NCBI GenBank assembly: GCA_947069175.1
Contig: CAMTDV010000002.1
Location: 12,702,988-12,766,987, forward strand
From: Scalesia atractyloides
Taxonomy: Eukaryota; Streptophyta; Magnoliopsida; Asterales; Asteraceae
Direction: 5' to 3'
Length of the DNA stretch: 64,000 nucleotides
This document shows positions 12,111-22,012 of this stretch, piece by piece. The position numbers and the translations under genes were made by a program. The first letter of the stretch is position 1. Each line of letters opens with the position of its first letter. Below the pieces are notes generated by a model. The model did no database searches. It saw only the letters and a list, made by a program, of their open reading frames with translations, and was not told the origin of the DNA.

Positions 12111-14961
12111 CCAATGTAAATGTGTACGTATGTATGCCCGGGTTTCATCTATGACCAGTGGCGAAGTTTGAGATTTCCGATCAGAGATTTGTATAAAAAT
12201 ATAAAATTTTGTTGTTAGGTTTTAAAAAGTGAAAAGCTTATGGTGTGTTTATTAAGAAAAAAAACAACTTTACTAAAGTTCATGAGTTGTATCGTAACTT
12301 TATAAAAGTTTAGAGATCGCAGAGTAGAGTAAATAGTTGAAAAAGAAAAGTTAACTGAAATAGAGTGTAAGGGTAAACGTAAAACTTCAAAGTATAGGAG
12401 ATAACAAACTAAATTAGTTAAAAAAAAAAGGAAAAAATAACTTAAATAAAATGTAGGGGAAACGCAAAATTTCAATATAGGAAAAAACTTTTGCGGCCGA
12501 ATTACAATATAGAAAAGTTTACTGGCTCACTTAAGAAAACTGAAAACAACCTGGACATGTATCTTCACGTAATAAAAGCATTCATAAAACTCGTCTTAGT
12601 GGTATTTCTACTGCTATGCTTAGCTCGAGACTCTAAGTCACATACGCGTCCAAAGTAAGCATCCCTATCTTAGTGATAATTAATTAATCGTAAGCGTTCG
12701 AATGGAACCATACCTAAATTATCTACGGCGGTTGTTGACGAGAGGCTGACATGCCACACTTGTAATGATTTCGGGATGCTTCGTTAAGTGACCCTATTTG
12801 GTGGTTTGAATTAGAGTGACCATTTAACAACTTGAGTATATAGAAATAGCCAAAATGGCGGCACCAATGACCAAACAACTTTCCGATGTAGTCACTAAAG
12901 GTAAATATTGGAAATAATCACTTAGGAGCTTATACATTGTCGCAGTTTGTCAATATAAACACTAGTAAAACAGGCAAAATATATTTAAGCTTTTGTGCTA
13001 CAATTATTGCATCAATTTTTTTTTTTAACTTTGTTCGTTAAAGTATTAAGTTTATATTAATGTCTTAGGCATTCTTAACTTAACATAACTCGAGTATGTT
13101 TTTAATGTAACGTTTTTAGTACATGCCTTAGAAAGGTGTTATTATTAGAAAAAAACCGCTCTTTTTTCTTTGATTCCTTCGATCAATCACCAATTCGGTT
13201 CGAAGGTTATTTGCTTGTCACACAAAAAACCCTGATCGTGTAGTTTGTTCTTGAGTCAGACAAATTCTTGATCACCTTCTCATCTCTTCAAACGACAATG
13301 CGAACTCGTTGAGGGTCTACACGAGGAAACACAAACGGGTTAAATCATGAGGATCCACGGAGCTGCTCCAGCTAATATTTGGGTCACGTACGTCTTGAGC
13401 CCTTTGTTCAAACCAGTAGTTATTTTCACATCTTGAGCCCCTTGATTTTTTGGTGGGAGGAGGGCAATAGTCTTGCAAATTTGAAAAGAAATTTCAAAAG
13501 GATTCAAATTTCAAATATTAATTAACAAACTATAAACCAACAAAGTAATTGTGTATATAGGTGTTGTACTCAAATGTTTTGGGAGTTTTTCAAAAATAAA
13601 AATAAAAATTGATATAACAATTTAAACCCAAATCTATTTGACTTTTTACTTTTAACCCAAAAGTTTTTTACCTTGGACTTTCGTCCCCGTACTTTTCATA
13701 TTTCGCAGATTTTTCGTTTTAAATTTTGCGAGTTAACACGGCGTAACGTGTGTGTGGCTCAACGTCTTTACGTTTCGTTTTACGCTTCGTACTAGATTTT
13801 GCGTGTTAATATGTGGTTCAACGTTTTTACGTCGTCTATTTTTTCCCGTTTGACAGGTTCGTTACAACGTGCAGGTCCTAAATCGACTTAATTATTATTT
13901 TTTATGTTTTACGTTGCAATCTAATTTCTTCGCATTAACACGTCGTAACTTCAGTATTGCGCTGACAGTGGGGTGGCATTGATACTCTTCGGTACAGTTA
14001 TACGCCCCACCGCATTGCGGGCGGGTGGTAAATCTAATTATTAATATGATAGGTATCTTGACAAATCTTTTAACATATGTCTTGAAGACAAACATACCAA
14101 AATGGTTAGAAAGAAAAAGCCACAAAGCAAAATTATCATCCCTCGCTATTTAAAATCACCACCGATCGGAAATATTCAATCCACTGCAAACCTCGCTCCA
14201 ATTACCGAAACCCATGCTACATCACCGGTCGGAAACTTTAAAACCAATGCAACCCCCGCTTTCCCTCAGACACCACACAACGCTACGGTCAGTTTTTCTG
14301 TTGTTATACATTGCAAGGCTGAACCAAAGGCAAGTCATTAGCATATCACGGATTCATTCTGGTGAGTTTCGTTCTGCGGTTACGCAAGCTTCTCCGACTA
14401 ACTGATGTTATTCGGCCGTGAATTATTATACAATATTTGGGCCGTGACTAATTGAAGACCGCAATTTCTTTATGTGGGTAGGTATCGAAAGTATTAAAAT
14501 TTATGGGCCCAGTGAAAATTGGTTTGGATCAATAACATTTGTCGCACTTTCAAAGTGGGCCAGGTGGTATTGATTTATTTTAGGCCGACTTTATGTATAC
14601 TTTTGGCTTGGCGACTTATAGAAATTTGGTATTTTTGAAAATAGATTAGGAGGTTCTATATACATTCTGACAGAGTTAAAGAATTTAAAAAATGAAGCAG
14701 ATTATTATATTTCGATCATTGGAGGTTCAAACCTTTATGTCATGCTAGTTATAGTAGAGATGATCAATCGAGCGTAAAGCTTACACATAGTGGAAATTGT
14801 CGATTGAGTTTGAGCCTGAAGTAATTTGGAGGGTCAACATTTGCAGGGAAAATGACGATGAAAGATCTTAGGTATTCAGCGGATTTCAGAAGATTCGAAT
14901 ACAAAGTCAGGTAAACTTTTGAAGATCCAATGAAGAATTGATAGCATCATTCTCGGGGGAT
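12110..14961. other. Gene-free stretch
   Basis: No gene recognised. The sequence is AT-rich with a GC-richer patch at 13970-14035 containing a CCACCGCATTGCGGGCGGG-type inverted repeat. A + strand frame at 14102-14341 is threonine/proline/asparagine-rich without a known domain. The interval 14640-14961 may be the 3' internal tail of a Copia element, because it ends in a G-rich run (CTCGGGGGATAT) directly before a TGTTGGG LTR-like start. Confidence 0.4.
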
Positions 14962-15250
14962 ATTGTTGGGTCAAATTAGAGAATTATGTTAATAATTATG
15001 CTATCACATTTATGTCCCAGTTGAAGAAACATATTTTGTTTGGACAAAATATATATGTTTCTTGTTTTAGTTAAAACTCTAGGAACCTAAATGTAATTAG
15101 TTTAAACTTGTTTAGGCTATAAATATACAGAGTTTTAGGGTTCACACATTTGGATGATTTTAGATGCTAGTTGTTTTATATTTTGCAAATCAATCTATGG
15201 GTTTTTATTGAATATCTTTGTGTGTTCATCCTGTTCCTCATTCTAATAAG
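14962..15250 (+). mobile_element. Probable Copia LTR remnant
   Basis: Begins TGTTGGGTC, a common Copia LTR start, preceded by a purine-rich tract. It has a TATA box (CTATAAATATA, about 15117) followed by AGGGTT and a T-rich tail, and lies directly upstream of Copia pol remnants on the same strand. The 3' end is estimated and no primer-binding site is visible. Confidence 0.4.
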
Positions 15251-15269
15251 GTTTTAGACCCTGTTCGAT

Positions 15270-15724
15270 CCTACATTGACTCAAAACCACCTGACAAAAC
15301 CCTTCTTCTTCTACGGCCCAACAACCATCCAACACTTAGCTACCACCAACAAGCTCCCCGGGCCTTACAATTTACCTATAACCGCTGCCACCCTACCCAC
15401 CCCCTTTACCACTACCCCAACACCCTCAAATTCCTCCACCACTACAAGTCAACCTCGTACTCGTCCTGCCAATCTAAACCTAAACTCTAAACAACGAGCT
15501 ACATACAATGCCTCTACTTTTCACACCTCTACTAATATTTCCACCACCGAACCCTCCACCTTTGTTGTTGACAACAAGATTCCTCAATGACGTGCAACCA
15601 TGATGGAGGAATTCAAAGTTTTACTGAGCAATGGCACATGGACTTTAATACCACTTGTTCCTGATGCTAATGTTGTAGTGTGATGAAAACGGACATATAA
15701 AATGGATGAAAACGTGATGATAAT
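15270..15724 (+). pseudogene. Copia polyprotein fragment: linker and start of reverse transcriptase
   Basis: Two overlapping frames encode a Thr/Ser/Pro/Asn-rich linker as found between Copia integrase and RT. It is followed by a segment reading RATMMEEFKVLLSNGTWTL, the conserved start of the Copia RT region. Frame changes and stops show decay. The coding sequence is cut at 15724 by the solo LTR 15725-18347 and resumes at 18348 with KWMVAKGYHQK-type sequence. The gag, protease and most of the integrase expected upstream are missing. Confidence 0.75.
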
Positions 15725-15907
15725 TGTAACATCCGTCAAAAACCGGATTTACCTAACCCGCTTCGTTTATTAACCGAACAATCAGTTAAAAATTTCGTTG
15801 CGAATTTAATGCTCAAATTAATTTTAAACGATACAAAATTGATAATTGTATTAGAATATAAAGTTTATAATTGAAAATCATTAAAAATAATGAAACAAAA
15901 ATATATT

Positions 15908-15991
15908 GCTGATGCCGGGTTTCGAACCCGGGTCAGTCGAGAGAACTCAAAGCTTTAACTCTCATCCTTCCAACCGCTCCGCCACTTGTGA
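15908..15991 (-). other. Antisense tRNA-like unit of solo LTR E1
   Basis: On the - strand an A-box-like TGGCGGAGCGGTTGG (15984-15970) is followed 56 nt later by a B box GGTTCGAAACC (15928-15918) within a perfect T-arm hairpin (CCGGGTTCGAAACCCGG). The wider spacing is that of long-variable-arm (Leu/Ser class) tRNAs. A TTTTT run follows within about 15 nt. Acceptor pairing is not evident, so I do not call a functional tRNA. Confidence 0.6.
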
Positions 15992-16252
15992 TTTTTGATT
16001 ACTTATTGAAACAATTAATACATAAATAAAATCTGAAAGTCAAATCCAGTTACACAGCGCGCCCAAACCCGCTGACGCCGGAAAATCCGACGATTTCGCC
16101 AATCATAGTCGGTTAGCTTTGACTTAACGTAAGTATTGACAACGACATCGTTATAACCGATGTCCAGTCCGCGACATTTGTCATAACCGCCGGAGAATTC
16201 TTGACCAACGAATCAAGACGGTAATCAGACCAAATTCGTCGATGTTCTGCCC

Positions 16253-16260
16253 TATAAATA
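16253..16260 (+). promoter_or_regulatory. TATA box of solo LTR E1
   Basis: TATAAATA in CCCTATAAATACACCC, about 530 bp into the LTR. It fits the pol II promoter at the U3/R border. Confidence 0.6.
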
Positions 16261-16707
16261 CACCCTCTAACCTCTGATAACCTTTTCGCTCACAATCACA
16301 CCCATTCTCGACGTAATTTCACTCGCCGGAAACTTTCTGCAACTCGCCGGAAAACCGAACCCCTTCACCTCTGTGTCTTACTCTAAAAACAGAACATCTA
16401 GAGCTCATACCGAGGCCACCCACACTCACCTCAAGCTTCCTGAAGACCCTCTGCTGCAAGATACACATCGCCGGAATAACCTGCTGCTATCGGAATTTCG
16501 CCGGCGAAACAGAGGATCTCTGTTCGGTATATCTTACACCTAACTCTCTCGTTTTTATTAATCTCATATGTAGCTAATCACAACTTACTACAGAAATTGA
16601 TTAATTTGTTGAAACAGTCGGACTTTGGTTCTGGGTTAAGTTTAACGAAGAAGATGAAGTTTTCGGTTATATATATATTTAATTTAAATCAAGTTATATC
16701 TTGGGTT

Positions 16708-16782
16708 AGACACACAGTCCAGCGGTGGACTGTGTGCAAATAAACACGCATACGTCCCGAGTTCGATCCTTGTCACCCGCAC
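16708..16782 (+). other. Sense tRNA-like unit 1 of E1
   Basis: A-box-like CAGTCCAGCGG at 16715, B-box-like GAGTTCGATCC at 16759, spacing about 45 nt as in an intronless tRNA. The A box is inside a perfect 11-bp hairpin (CACACAGTCCA / TGGACTGTGTG, loop GCGG). A T8 run at 16806-16813 could terminate pol III. The 3' acceptor strand does not pair with the 5' strand. Confidence 0.65.
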
Positions 16783-16879
16783 ACTCGCCTTAATAAAAAT
16801 GTTCCTTTTTTTTAAACTGAACCGGATCCAATTGCAAATAGATGTTAAGTTTAATGAAAACCGGAATAATAACCAAGAT

Positions 16880-16954
16880 AGACACACAGTCCAGTGGTGG
16901 ACTGTGTGCGCGTTTAAATCATACGTCGCGGGTTCGAGTCCAGGCTACCGCACC
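16880..16954 (+). other. Sense tRNA-like unit 2 of E1
   Basis: Same hairpin as unit 1 with loop GTGG. A box at 16887, perfect consensus B box GGTTCGAGTCC at 16931-16941, spacing 44 nt, T5 at 16975-16979. It starts 172 bp after unit 1. Confidence 0.7.
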
Positions 16955-17049
16955 GGTTCTGGCAATTATCAAACTTTTTATATAAGGACAGAAATGAATT
17001 TATCTAGTTTGTATATAAGTATAATAAAAACCAGATTATTTACCAAGTT

Positions 17050-17124
17050 AGACACACAGTCCAGCGGTGGACTGTGTGCCAAATTAAACCACAGGTCCCG
17101 GGTTCGAGACCTGTGGCGAGCACC
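17050..17124 (+). other. Sense tRNA-like unit 3 of E1
   Basis: Same 11-bp hairpin. A box at 17057, B box GGTTCGAGACC at 17101, spacing 44 nt. The T arm is a 9-bp hairpin (CCACAGGTC / GACCTGTGG). T5 at 17144-17148. It starts 170 bp after unit 2. Confidence 0.7.
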
Positions 17125-17217
17125 GAGTTATGCAATTAAATCGTTTTTAGAATAAATGATTTTCGGATTAATTTAATTAGTATATAAATATAATTAAAAA
17201 CAGAAATATTTCGGGTT

Positions 17218-17290
17218 AGACACGTAGCTCAGTTGGTAGAGCTGCGTGCACGCGTACGGGGGGTCACCGGTTCGAGTCTCACCCAGCGCA
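17218..17290 (+). other. Sense tRNA-like unit 4 of E1
   Basis: Perfect A box TAGCTCAGTTGG at 17225-17236 and B box GGTTCGAGTCT at 17269, spacing 44 nt. The D-arm stem is extended to ten pairs (CACGTAGCTC / GAGCTGCGTG, loop AGTTGGTA). T8 at 17372-17379. This unit is closest to an ordinary tRNA D arm, but the anticodon and acceptor stems do not form. Confidence 0.75.
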
Positions 17291-17774
17291 TATCATATAC
17301 ACGACCGAGCCGGTCAACAAGTCAACGGTCAACGGTCAAACAAGTCAATGGTCAACAGTCAAAAATCAACATTTTTTTTATTTCTTTTATTTATTTATTT
17401 AAATTAAAAATACCTAAAAATAACATTTTTAAAGTTAGAAAATAGCCTTAAACTCACAAAAATATATCCAATAATCCTACTAAAAATTGATTAATAAAAT
17501 CCGCTTATTTACCGAACCATTATGTTATTATCTAGGTTAGTTTCACTCGTGGTTAAATCCAACTTCGTGCGCATTCAACATCATCAACCGAACGCACCCA
17601 CTGTGAGTGAATTCTTACAAATTTCCCTTTTTATTCATGTTTTGGGGTGTATCATGTGTCGCTTAAACTAATTCGGTTATTTAAACTCGTGCTATACCAT
17701 ATTATGAACTAAACCTAGAATGTAAATATTGATTGTTGTTATGTATTACATATTGTCAAGTTGTATGAGAATTA

Positions 17775-17945
17775 TTTGTTAGGCCCATCAGTTCCTCGTG
17801 AGAGACGAGTTGAACAACGCGTGCCTTAAAACTCATTCATTAGGCCCATCAGTTCGTAGAACAACGCGTGCCTCAAAACTCATTCATTAGGCCCATCAGT
17901 TCCTCGTGGGAGACGAGTTGAACAACGCGTGCCTCAAAACAAGCT
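17775..17945. repeat. Three tandem ~60-bp repeats inside E1
   Basis: The phrase TTAGGCCCATCAGTTC...CAACGCGTGCCT occurs three times, the middle copy shorter. Solo LTR E2 has a single related copy at about 19985-20040 (on the opposite strand), so the expansion is specific to E1. Confidence 0.75.
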
Positions 17946-18347
17946 ATTGTTGTATGTGTGTGCAATATTTAATATTAAGTGTTTTGTGAATAAATTTACA
18001 TTTACATTTACTCATATGTGGTTATGCACTTTATTTTATAATCAATTCAATAAAAACGTTTAAATGTTTTAATAGGATTCACTCGCCAACTTTTTGTTGA
18101 TCCAAAAACCATTTTTACACATGATACAAGTGGACAGGATGAAGCAAGGAAAACATAAAAAGTGCCTTAGAAGAAAAATAATGAAGGCTAGAAAGATGAA
18201 TAGAACATGATGTACTAGTTTGATATGATTGTATGATTTCCTTTAATTTGTAATAATAAATATGAAACATTATAATAAATGTCATGAGCTTTGATGAAAA
18301 TCCAATCATGCCCCGATCACCTTTCCGCTGCGGGTCGGGGTATGACA

Positions 18348-19515
18348 ATAACGGGCATATAAAATGGATGGTAGCCAAAGGTTATCACCAAAAACATGGG
18401 ATTGATTATTATGAGAAATTTAGCCCCATGGTTAAATCAACAATTATTCGTGTGGTTTTGTCACTTGTTGTTACTCGACAATGGCCTCTTCGTCAATTTG
18501 ATGTACAAAACGCTTTTTTCCATGGTGACCTTTAGGAAATGGTTTATTTACGCCAACCCTATGGTTTTATTGATCCAACAAAGTCGAATCATCTTTGTTT
18601 GCTTCATAAGTCTTCACGAGTCGAAAATAGATCCCTCATTATCTATTTACTCTCTCACAATGGTAATTTACTATATATGCTTGTTTATGTGGATGACACC
18701 ATCTTAACCGGAAACAATCATTGACCACATCATTCAAGACTCAATGCTACATTTGCGATCGAGGACATGGGTTGGCTTCCATCGTTTAAGTGTATTTCTT
18801 ACAAAAAATGGGTTCTCTTGCAGTCGTGCGGATCCTTCGTTGTTCATCTTTAAACGTGAATCATGCATAATGTACCTTCTAGTCTATGTTGATGATCTAA
18901 TCCTAATTGGGAATCACCCTTCCATAATAAAATCCTTTATATCTTCTCTCAACAAAAAATTTGCCATTAAGGACCTTGGGAAACTCAACTACTTCTTAGG
19001 TCTGGAGGTTACCTAGACACACAATGGTCTTTTCTTAAATCAATCTAAATATATTGTTGATATTTTATATCGTGCTAGGATGTTGGATGCAAAACCTGCA
19101 CCAACTCCCTTAAGCACCAATGTTTCTTTTGTGTCTACAGGTGACCCTTTTCCTGATGCTACTCATTACCGGTCTATTGTAGGAGCTCTCCAGTACCTGA
19201 CGATCATGAGACCTGACATTTCGTATGCTGTAAATCAAGTGAGTCAGTTTCTGCATGCCCATCCATTACTCACTTCTAGGAGGTGGAACGTATACTGCGT
19301 TATCTAAAAGGAACGATTGCCTTTGGTCTACATTTTAGTCGTCCCACTCACACAACTCTTCTTGGATACTCTAATGCTGATTGGGTCCGATGTTTGGAAA
19401 CTAGGCGTTCTACTTATGGTTACTCTGTATTCTTGGGCGGTAACCTTGTTTCCTGAAGTGCCAAAAAGCAACCAACTGTTGCTCGCTCGAGTTGCGAGTC
19501 TGAATACAGGGCTAT
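18348..19515 (+). pseudogene. Copia reverse transcriptase/RNase H fragment with two YVDD boxes
   Basis: Continues the Copia pol gene after solo LTR E1: WMVAKGYHQKHGIDYYEKF, then VQNAFFHGDL, stop, then YLRQPYGFIDPTK. A first catalytic box MLVYVDD is at about 18680-18700. It is followed by sequence typical of the region before a catalytic box (FHRLSVFLTKNGFSCSRADPS), then a second box LLVYVDD at about 18880-18900, and downstream FAIKDLGKLNYFLGLEV. RNase H motifs follow (THYRSIVGALQYLTIMRPDI). Several stops and frameshifts are present. The segment is cut in the RNase H codons reading E-Y-R-A by solo LTR E2 at 19516 and resumes at 21824. Likely a rearranged or chimeric Copia pol. Confidence 0.85.
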
Positions 19516-20408
19516 TGTCACACCCTGACCCGCAGCGGATATGGTAGTCGGGACATGATTGGGTTTTCATCGAAGCTCATGACATATACTATAATAAAGT
19601 TTTATATTTATTAATTCCAATTTAAAAGGAGAAATTCAAACAAACACATAAACCAAACAAGCACAAAATGTTCTAAACATGACATTCATGTAACTCTTTA
19701 TTTTTCTTCTAAGGCCCAATCTTATGTGTTCCTTGCTTCAACCTGTCCACCTGTATCATGTGTAAAAATAGAGATTTGGGTCAACAAATGTTGGCGAGTG
19801 AATCCCGTTTAATCATTTGAAAGAAATATTTATGTTGATTAATTTAATAAAAATGTGCACAAACCAAATATGAGCAAACGTATATGTAAGCAATCCACCA
19901 ACCACATAAACATCTAGCAATGTACACATAAGCATGATAAATGATGAGTTATGAGATCAAGGCTCAATCAAACGGAGCTGATCTAATTAGGCAACGCGAT
20001 ACTCTACTCGTATCCAACAAGGAACTGATGAGCCTAATGTGAATGCTTAACTTAATTGAGAAAATATAACCACATATAACAACAATAAGCCAAATATTAC
20101 ATAACACGTTAGATCATATAATGGTAGTAGCACAAGTGTTTGAATAAACGATATAAATAAAAGACACATAATACACCCCAAAACATGAATAAAAGGGAAG
20201 TTTGTAGGAATTCACTCATAGTGGGTGCGTTTCTTGAGTTGATAACTAACGCGCACGATTATAGATTCCAACCGACGAGAAAACTAACCTAAGTATTCAC
20301 GTAATAATTCGGTAAATATATTTCTTTTATTTGCAATTAATATTGCCTTTTATTAGGCTTTTTAGACTATTTTTATAGTATTTATTACAAATTTTAAGCT
20401 TCAAAAAT

Positions 20409-20410
<2 letters not shown>

Positions 20411-20443
<33 letters not shown>
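20411..20443. repeat. TA microsatellite in E2
   Basis: Pure TATATA run of about 33 bp inside the solo LTR. Confidence 0.9.
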
Positions 20444-20447
<4 letters not shown>

Positions 20448-20533
20448 GATTTTTTGGAGAATAATAAAGAAAAGAGTTATTAAAAAAATATACCCCTTTT
20501 TAGGGGTCGGACCGGTCGATTTAAGGATTTTAC

Positions 20534-20605
20534 GCAGCGTGTGGGATTCGAACTCGTGACCTCTCGTATACGTGTACGCAACTCTACCAACTGAGCTACG
20601 TGTCT
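20534..20605 (-). other. Sense tRNA-like unit 3 of E2
   Basis: On the - strand a perfect A box TAGCTCAGTTGG (starting 20598) and a B box AGTTCGAATCC (starting 20554), spacing 44 nt. Counterpart of unit 4 of E1. A T7 run lies downstream on the - strand (about 20485). Confidence 0.72.
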
Positions 20606-20700
20606 AACCTGAAATATTCTGGATTTTAATTACATATATATACTTACTAGGTTAAATCATAATTTTTATTTATTAAAAAGGTTTGTTATATTAACAGATC

Positions 20701-20774
20701 ACTGCACACAAAGGACTCGAACCCGTGCCCACGTAGTGCGTTGCACACAGCCCTACCAACTGGGTTGTGTGACT
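20701..20774 (-). other. Sense tRNA-like unit 2 of E2
   Basis: On the - strand an A-box-like CAACCCAGTTGG (starting 20767) and perfect B box GGTTCGAGTCC (20723-20713), spacing 44 nt. The D-arm stem is extended by CACACA/TGTGTG with one mismatch. A TTTTT run follows. Intermediate in sequence between the first and last unit types. Confidence 0.7.
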
Positions 20775-20868
20775 AACCCAGAATTTTCTGAATTTATATT
20801 AATCTTATACACTTACTGGATTAATTCATATTTTGGTTATAAAAAATGTTTGGGTTAATATAGAAACC

Positions 20869-20942
20869 GGCAGCGTGATAAGGATCGAACTCGGGACCAT
20901 GCGTTTAATTTTGCACACAGTCCACCACTGGACTGTGTGTCT
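20869..20942 (-). other. Sense tRNA-like unit 1 of E2
   Basis: Carries the same perfect hairpin as units 1-3 of E1 (CACACAGTCCA / TGGACTGTGTG). A box starts at 20935, B-box-like GAGTTCGATCC at about 20892, spacing about 44 nt. A T6 run follows near 20845. Confidence 0.7.
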
Positions 20943-21266
20943 AACCAGGTATAAACATAAGTTTTAATTATTCTTATACACGAAACCGACTTCATCTTTT
21001 TCCTTTAAGAAAACCAAAACAACAACTCGACTGTTAATCCAATTATACTTATTGGATTAACTGATTTACTATAACAGATCATGAAACAAATGAAAATAAA
21101 AGGATTTAAGTGTTTGTACCGAATAGAAAGGTGTTATGATTTCTCTGGTTGAATTCCGGCAAAGACATAGTTTCTGGCGAAGAGAAATTCGTAGACAGAG
21201 GATTCTTCAAAGGGTTAAGAGGGATTTTGAAAGTGTGAGCGAGTTCTGTATGGCCTCTATGATCCA

Positions 21267-21274
21267 TATTTATA
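21267..21274 (-). promoter_or_regulatory. TATA box of solo LTR E2
   Basis: Reads TATAAATA on the - strand, in the position equivalent to the E1 TATA box at 16253-16260. Confidence 0.55.
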
Positions 21275-21529
21275 GGTAAAGAGGTGGGTTTAGTTTTAAC
21301 AGTTTTCGGTCAAAGCATTTACGGCCGAATGATTGTTATAACCGAAATTGGGTTATGATTTACTCATAACACATAATTAGGAAGCAATTACTTCGGTTTT
21401 TAATCAAAATGAAACGGTAAATCAATGAAGAATTGGGAGTTACAGCCGCTTTGCTGGGCGGGTGTTTTGAACTGATTTTAGGAAATTGTTTTAGTATAAG
21501 ATTTATTTGTTTTCAGATAAATTCAAATG

Positions 21530-21602
21530 TGTGTGTGTAGCGGAGTAGTGTGTGGTGTGTGTTGGTTCAATGAAGACCCGGGTTCGAAACCCGTGGTCAC
21601 CC
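21530..21602 (+). other. Antisense tRNA-like unit of solo LTR E2
   Basis: On the + strand, antisense to the LTR: A box TAGCGGAGTAGTG at 21538, B box GGTTCGAAACC at 21581, spacing 43 nt, with a T arm CGGGTTCGAAACCCG. T5 runs follow by 21615-21640. It corresponds in position and orientation to the antisense unit at 15908-15991 of E1. Confidence 0.6.
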
Positions 21603-21823
21603 TTTATATTTATTTTTACTATTTTTAGTTTTATTTATTAATATTATTATTAGTTTTTATTTATTATCTTTATTATTTTAACCCTTTTGATTTATTTAAT
21701 AATTAATGAAATTTATATAACGAATTTGAACGACTAACATAAATACGTAATGAAACTTCATATCCTATATTTGAATTATTAAACGGAGCGGGTTTTAGAA
21801 CCCGTTTTACAACGAATGTTACA

Positions 21824-22012
21824 GCTATGGCCAACACTGCTGTGAAAATTGTATGGATCACGCATCACCTTAAGGAACTTCATGCCTTACCGATGGAACG
21901 ACCAACTATGCTTTGTGACAATCAGAGTGCCATCTTTCTTACTCAGAATCTTCCTTTATTTTATCCATCTATCCAAACCATAACTCTTTCATATTTTCGC
22001 TGCAAAGGTTAA
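21824..22012 (+). pseudogene. Copia RNase H fragment, C-terminal part
   Basis: Resumes the Copia frame after solo LTR E2: NTAVKIVWITHHLKELH and LCDNQSAIFLTQN are typical of Copia RNase H ends. The reading degenerates after about 21955 and stops at 22010. No 3' LTR or purine tract is recognisable downstream. Confidence 0.8.

Larger units (their letters stand above)
15725..18347 (+). mobile_element. Solo LTR (gypsy-like) carrying tRNA-like array, copy E1
   Basis: A 2623-bp element starting TGTAACATCC and ending GGTATGACA, with no coding capacity, sitting inside a Copia pol gene. The flanking 5-mers ATAAT and ATAAC match at 4 of 5 positions, consistent with a mutated 5-bp duplication. It has a TATA box at 16253-16260, one antisense tRNA-like unit before the TATA and four sense tRNA-like units after it. 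It is homologous, in inverted orientation, to 19516-21823: the last ~250 bp match closely (ACTCGCCAAC, ACACATGATACA, GAAAA(T/C)CCAATCATG). LTR nature is inferred from the TG...CA ends, TATA box, non-coding content and duplication of flanks. Gypsy affiliation is inferred from terminal sequence only. Confidence 0.75.
19516..21823 (-). mobile_element. Solo LTR (gypsy-like) carrying tRNA-like array, copy E2
   Basis: A 2308-bp element, TGTCACACCC...TGTTACA on the + strand, flanked by a perfect 5-bp target duplication GCTAT (19511-19515 and 21824-21828). It lies inside the RNase H codons of the Copia element. Sense orientation is the - strand, from homology with E1 and from the TATA box at 21267-21274. 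It contains three sense tRNA-like units (- strand) after the TATA and one antisense unit before it. No coding capacity and no internal domain, hence a solo LTR by inference. Confidence 0.85.

Noticed and set aside
16708..17290. Genuine functional tRNA genes in the array
   Set aside because: A and B boxes are good, but acceptor and anticodon stems do not form and the 5' strand pairs with the D-arm flank instead. No anticodon can be assigned.
17775..17945. CRISPR-like repeat array
   Set aside because: Only three imperfect tandem copies without unique spacers, inside a plant LTR; it is an ordinary tandem repeat.
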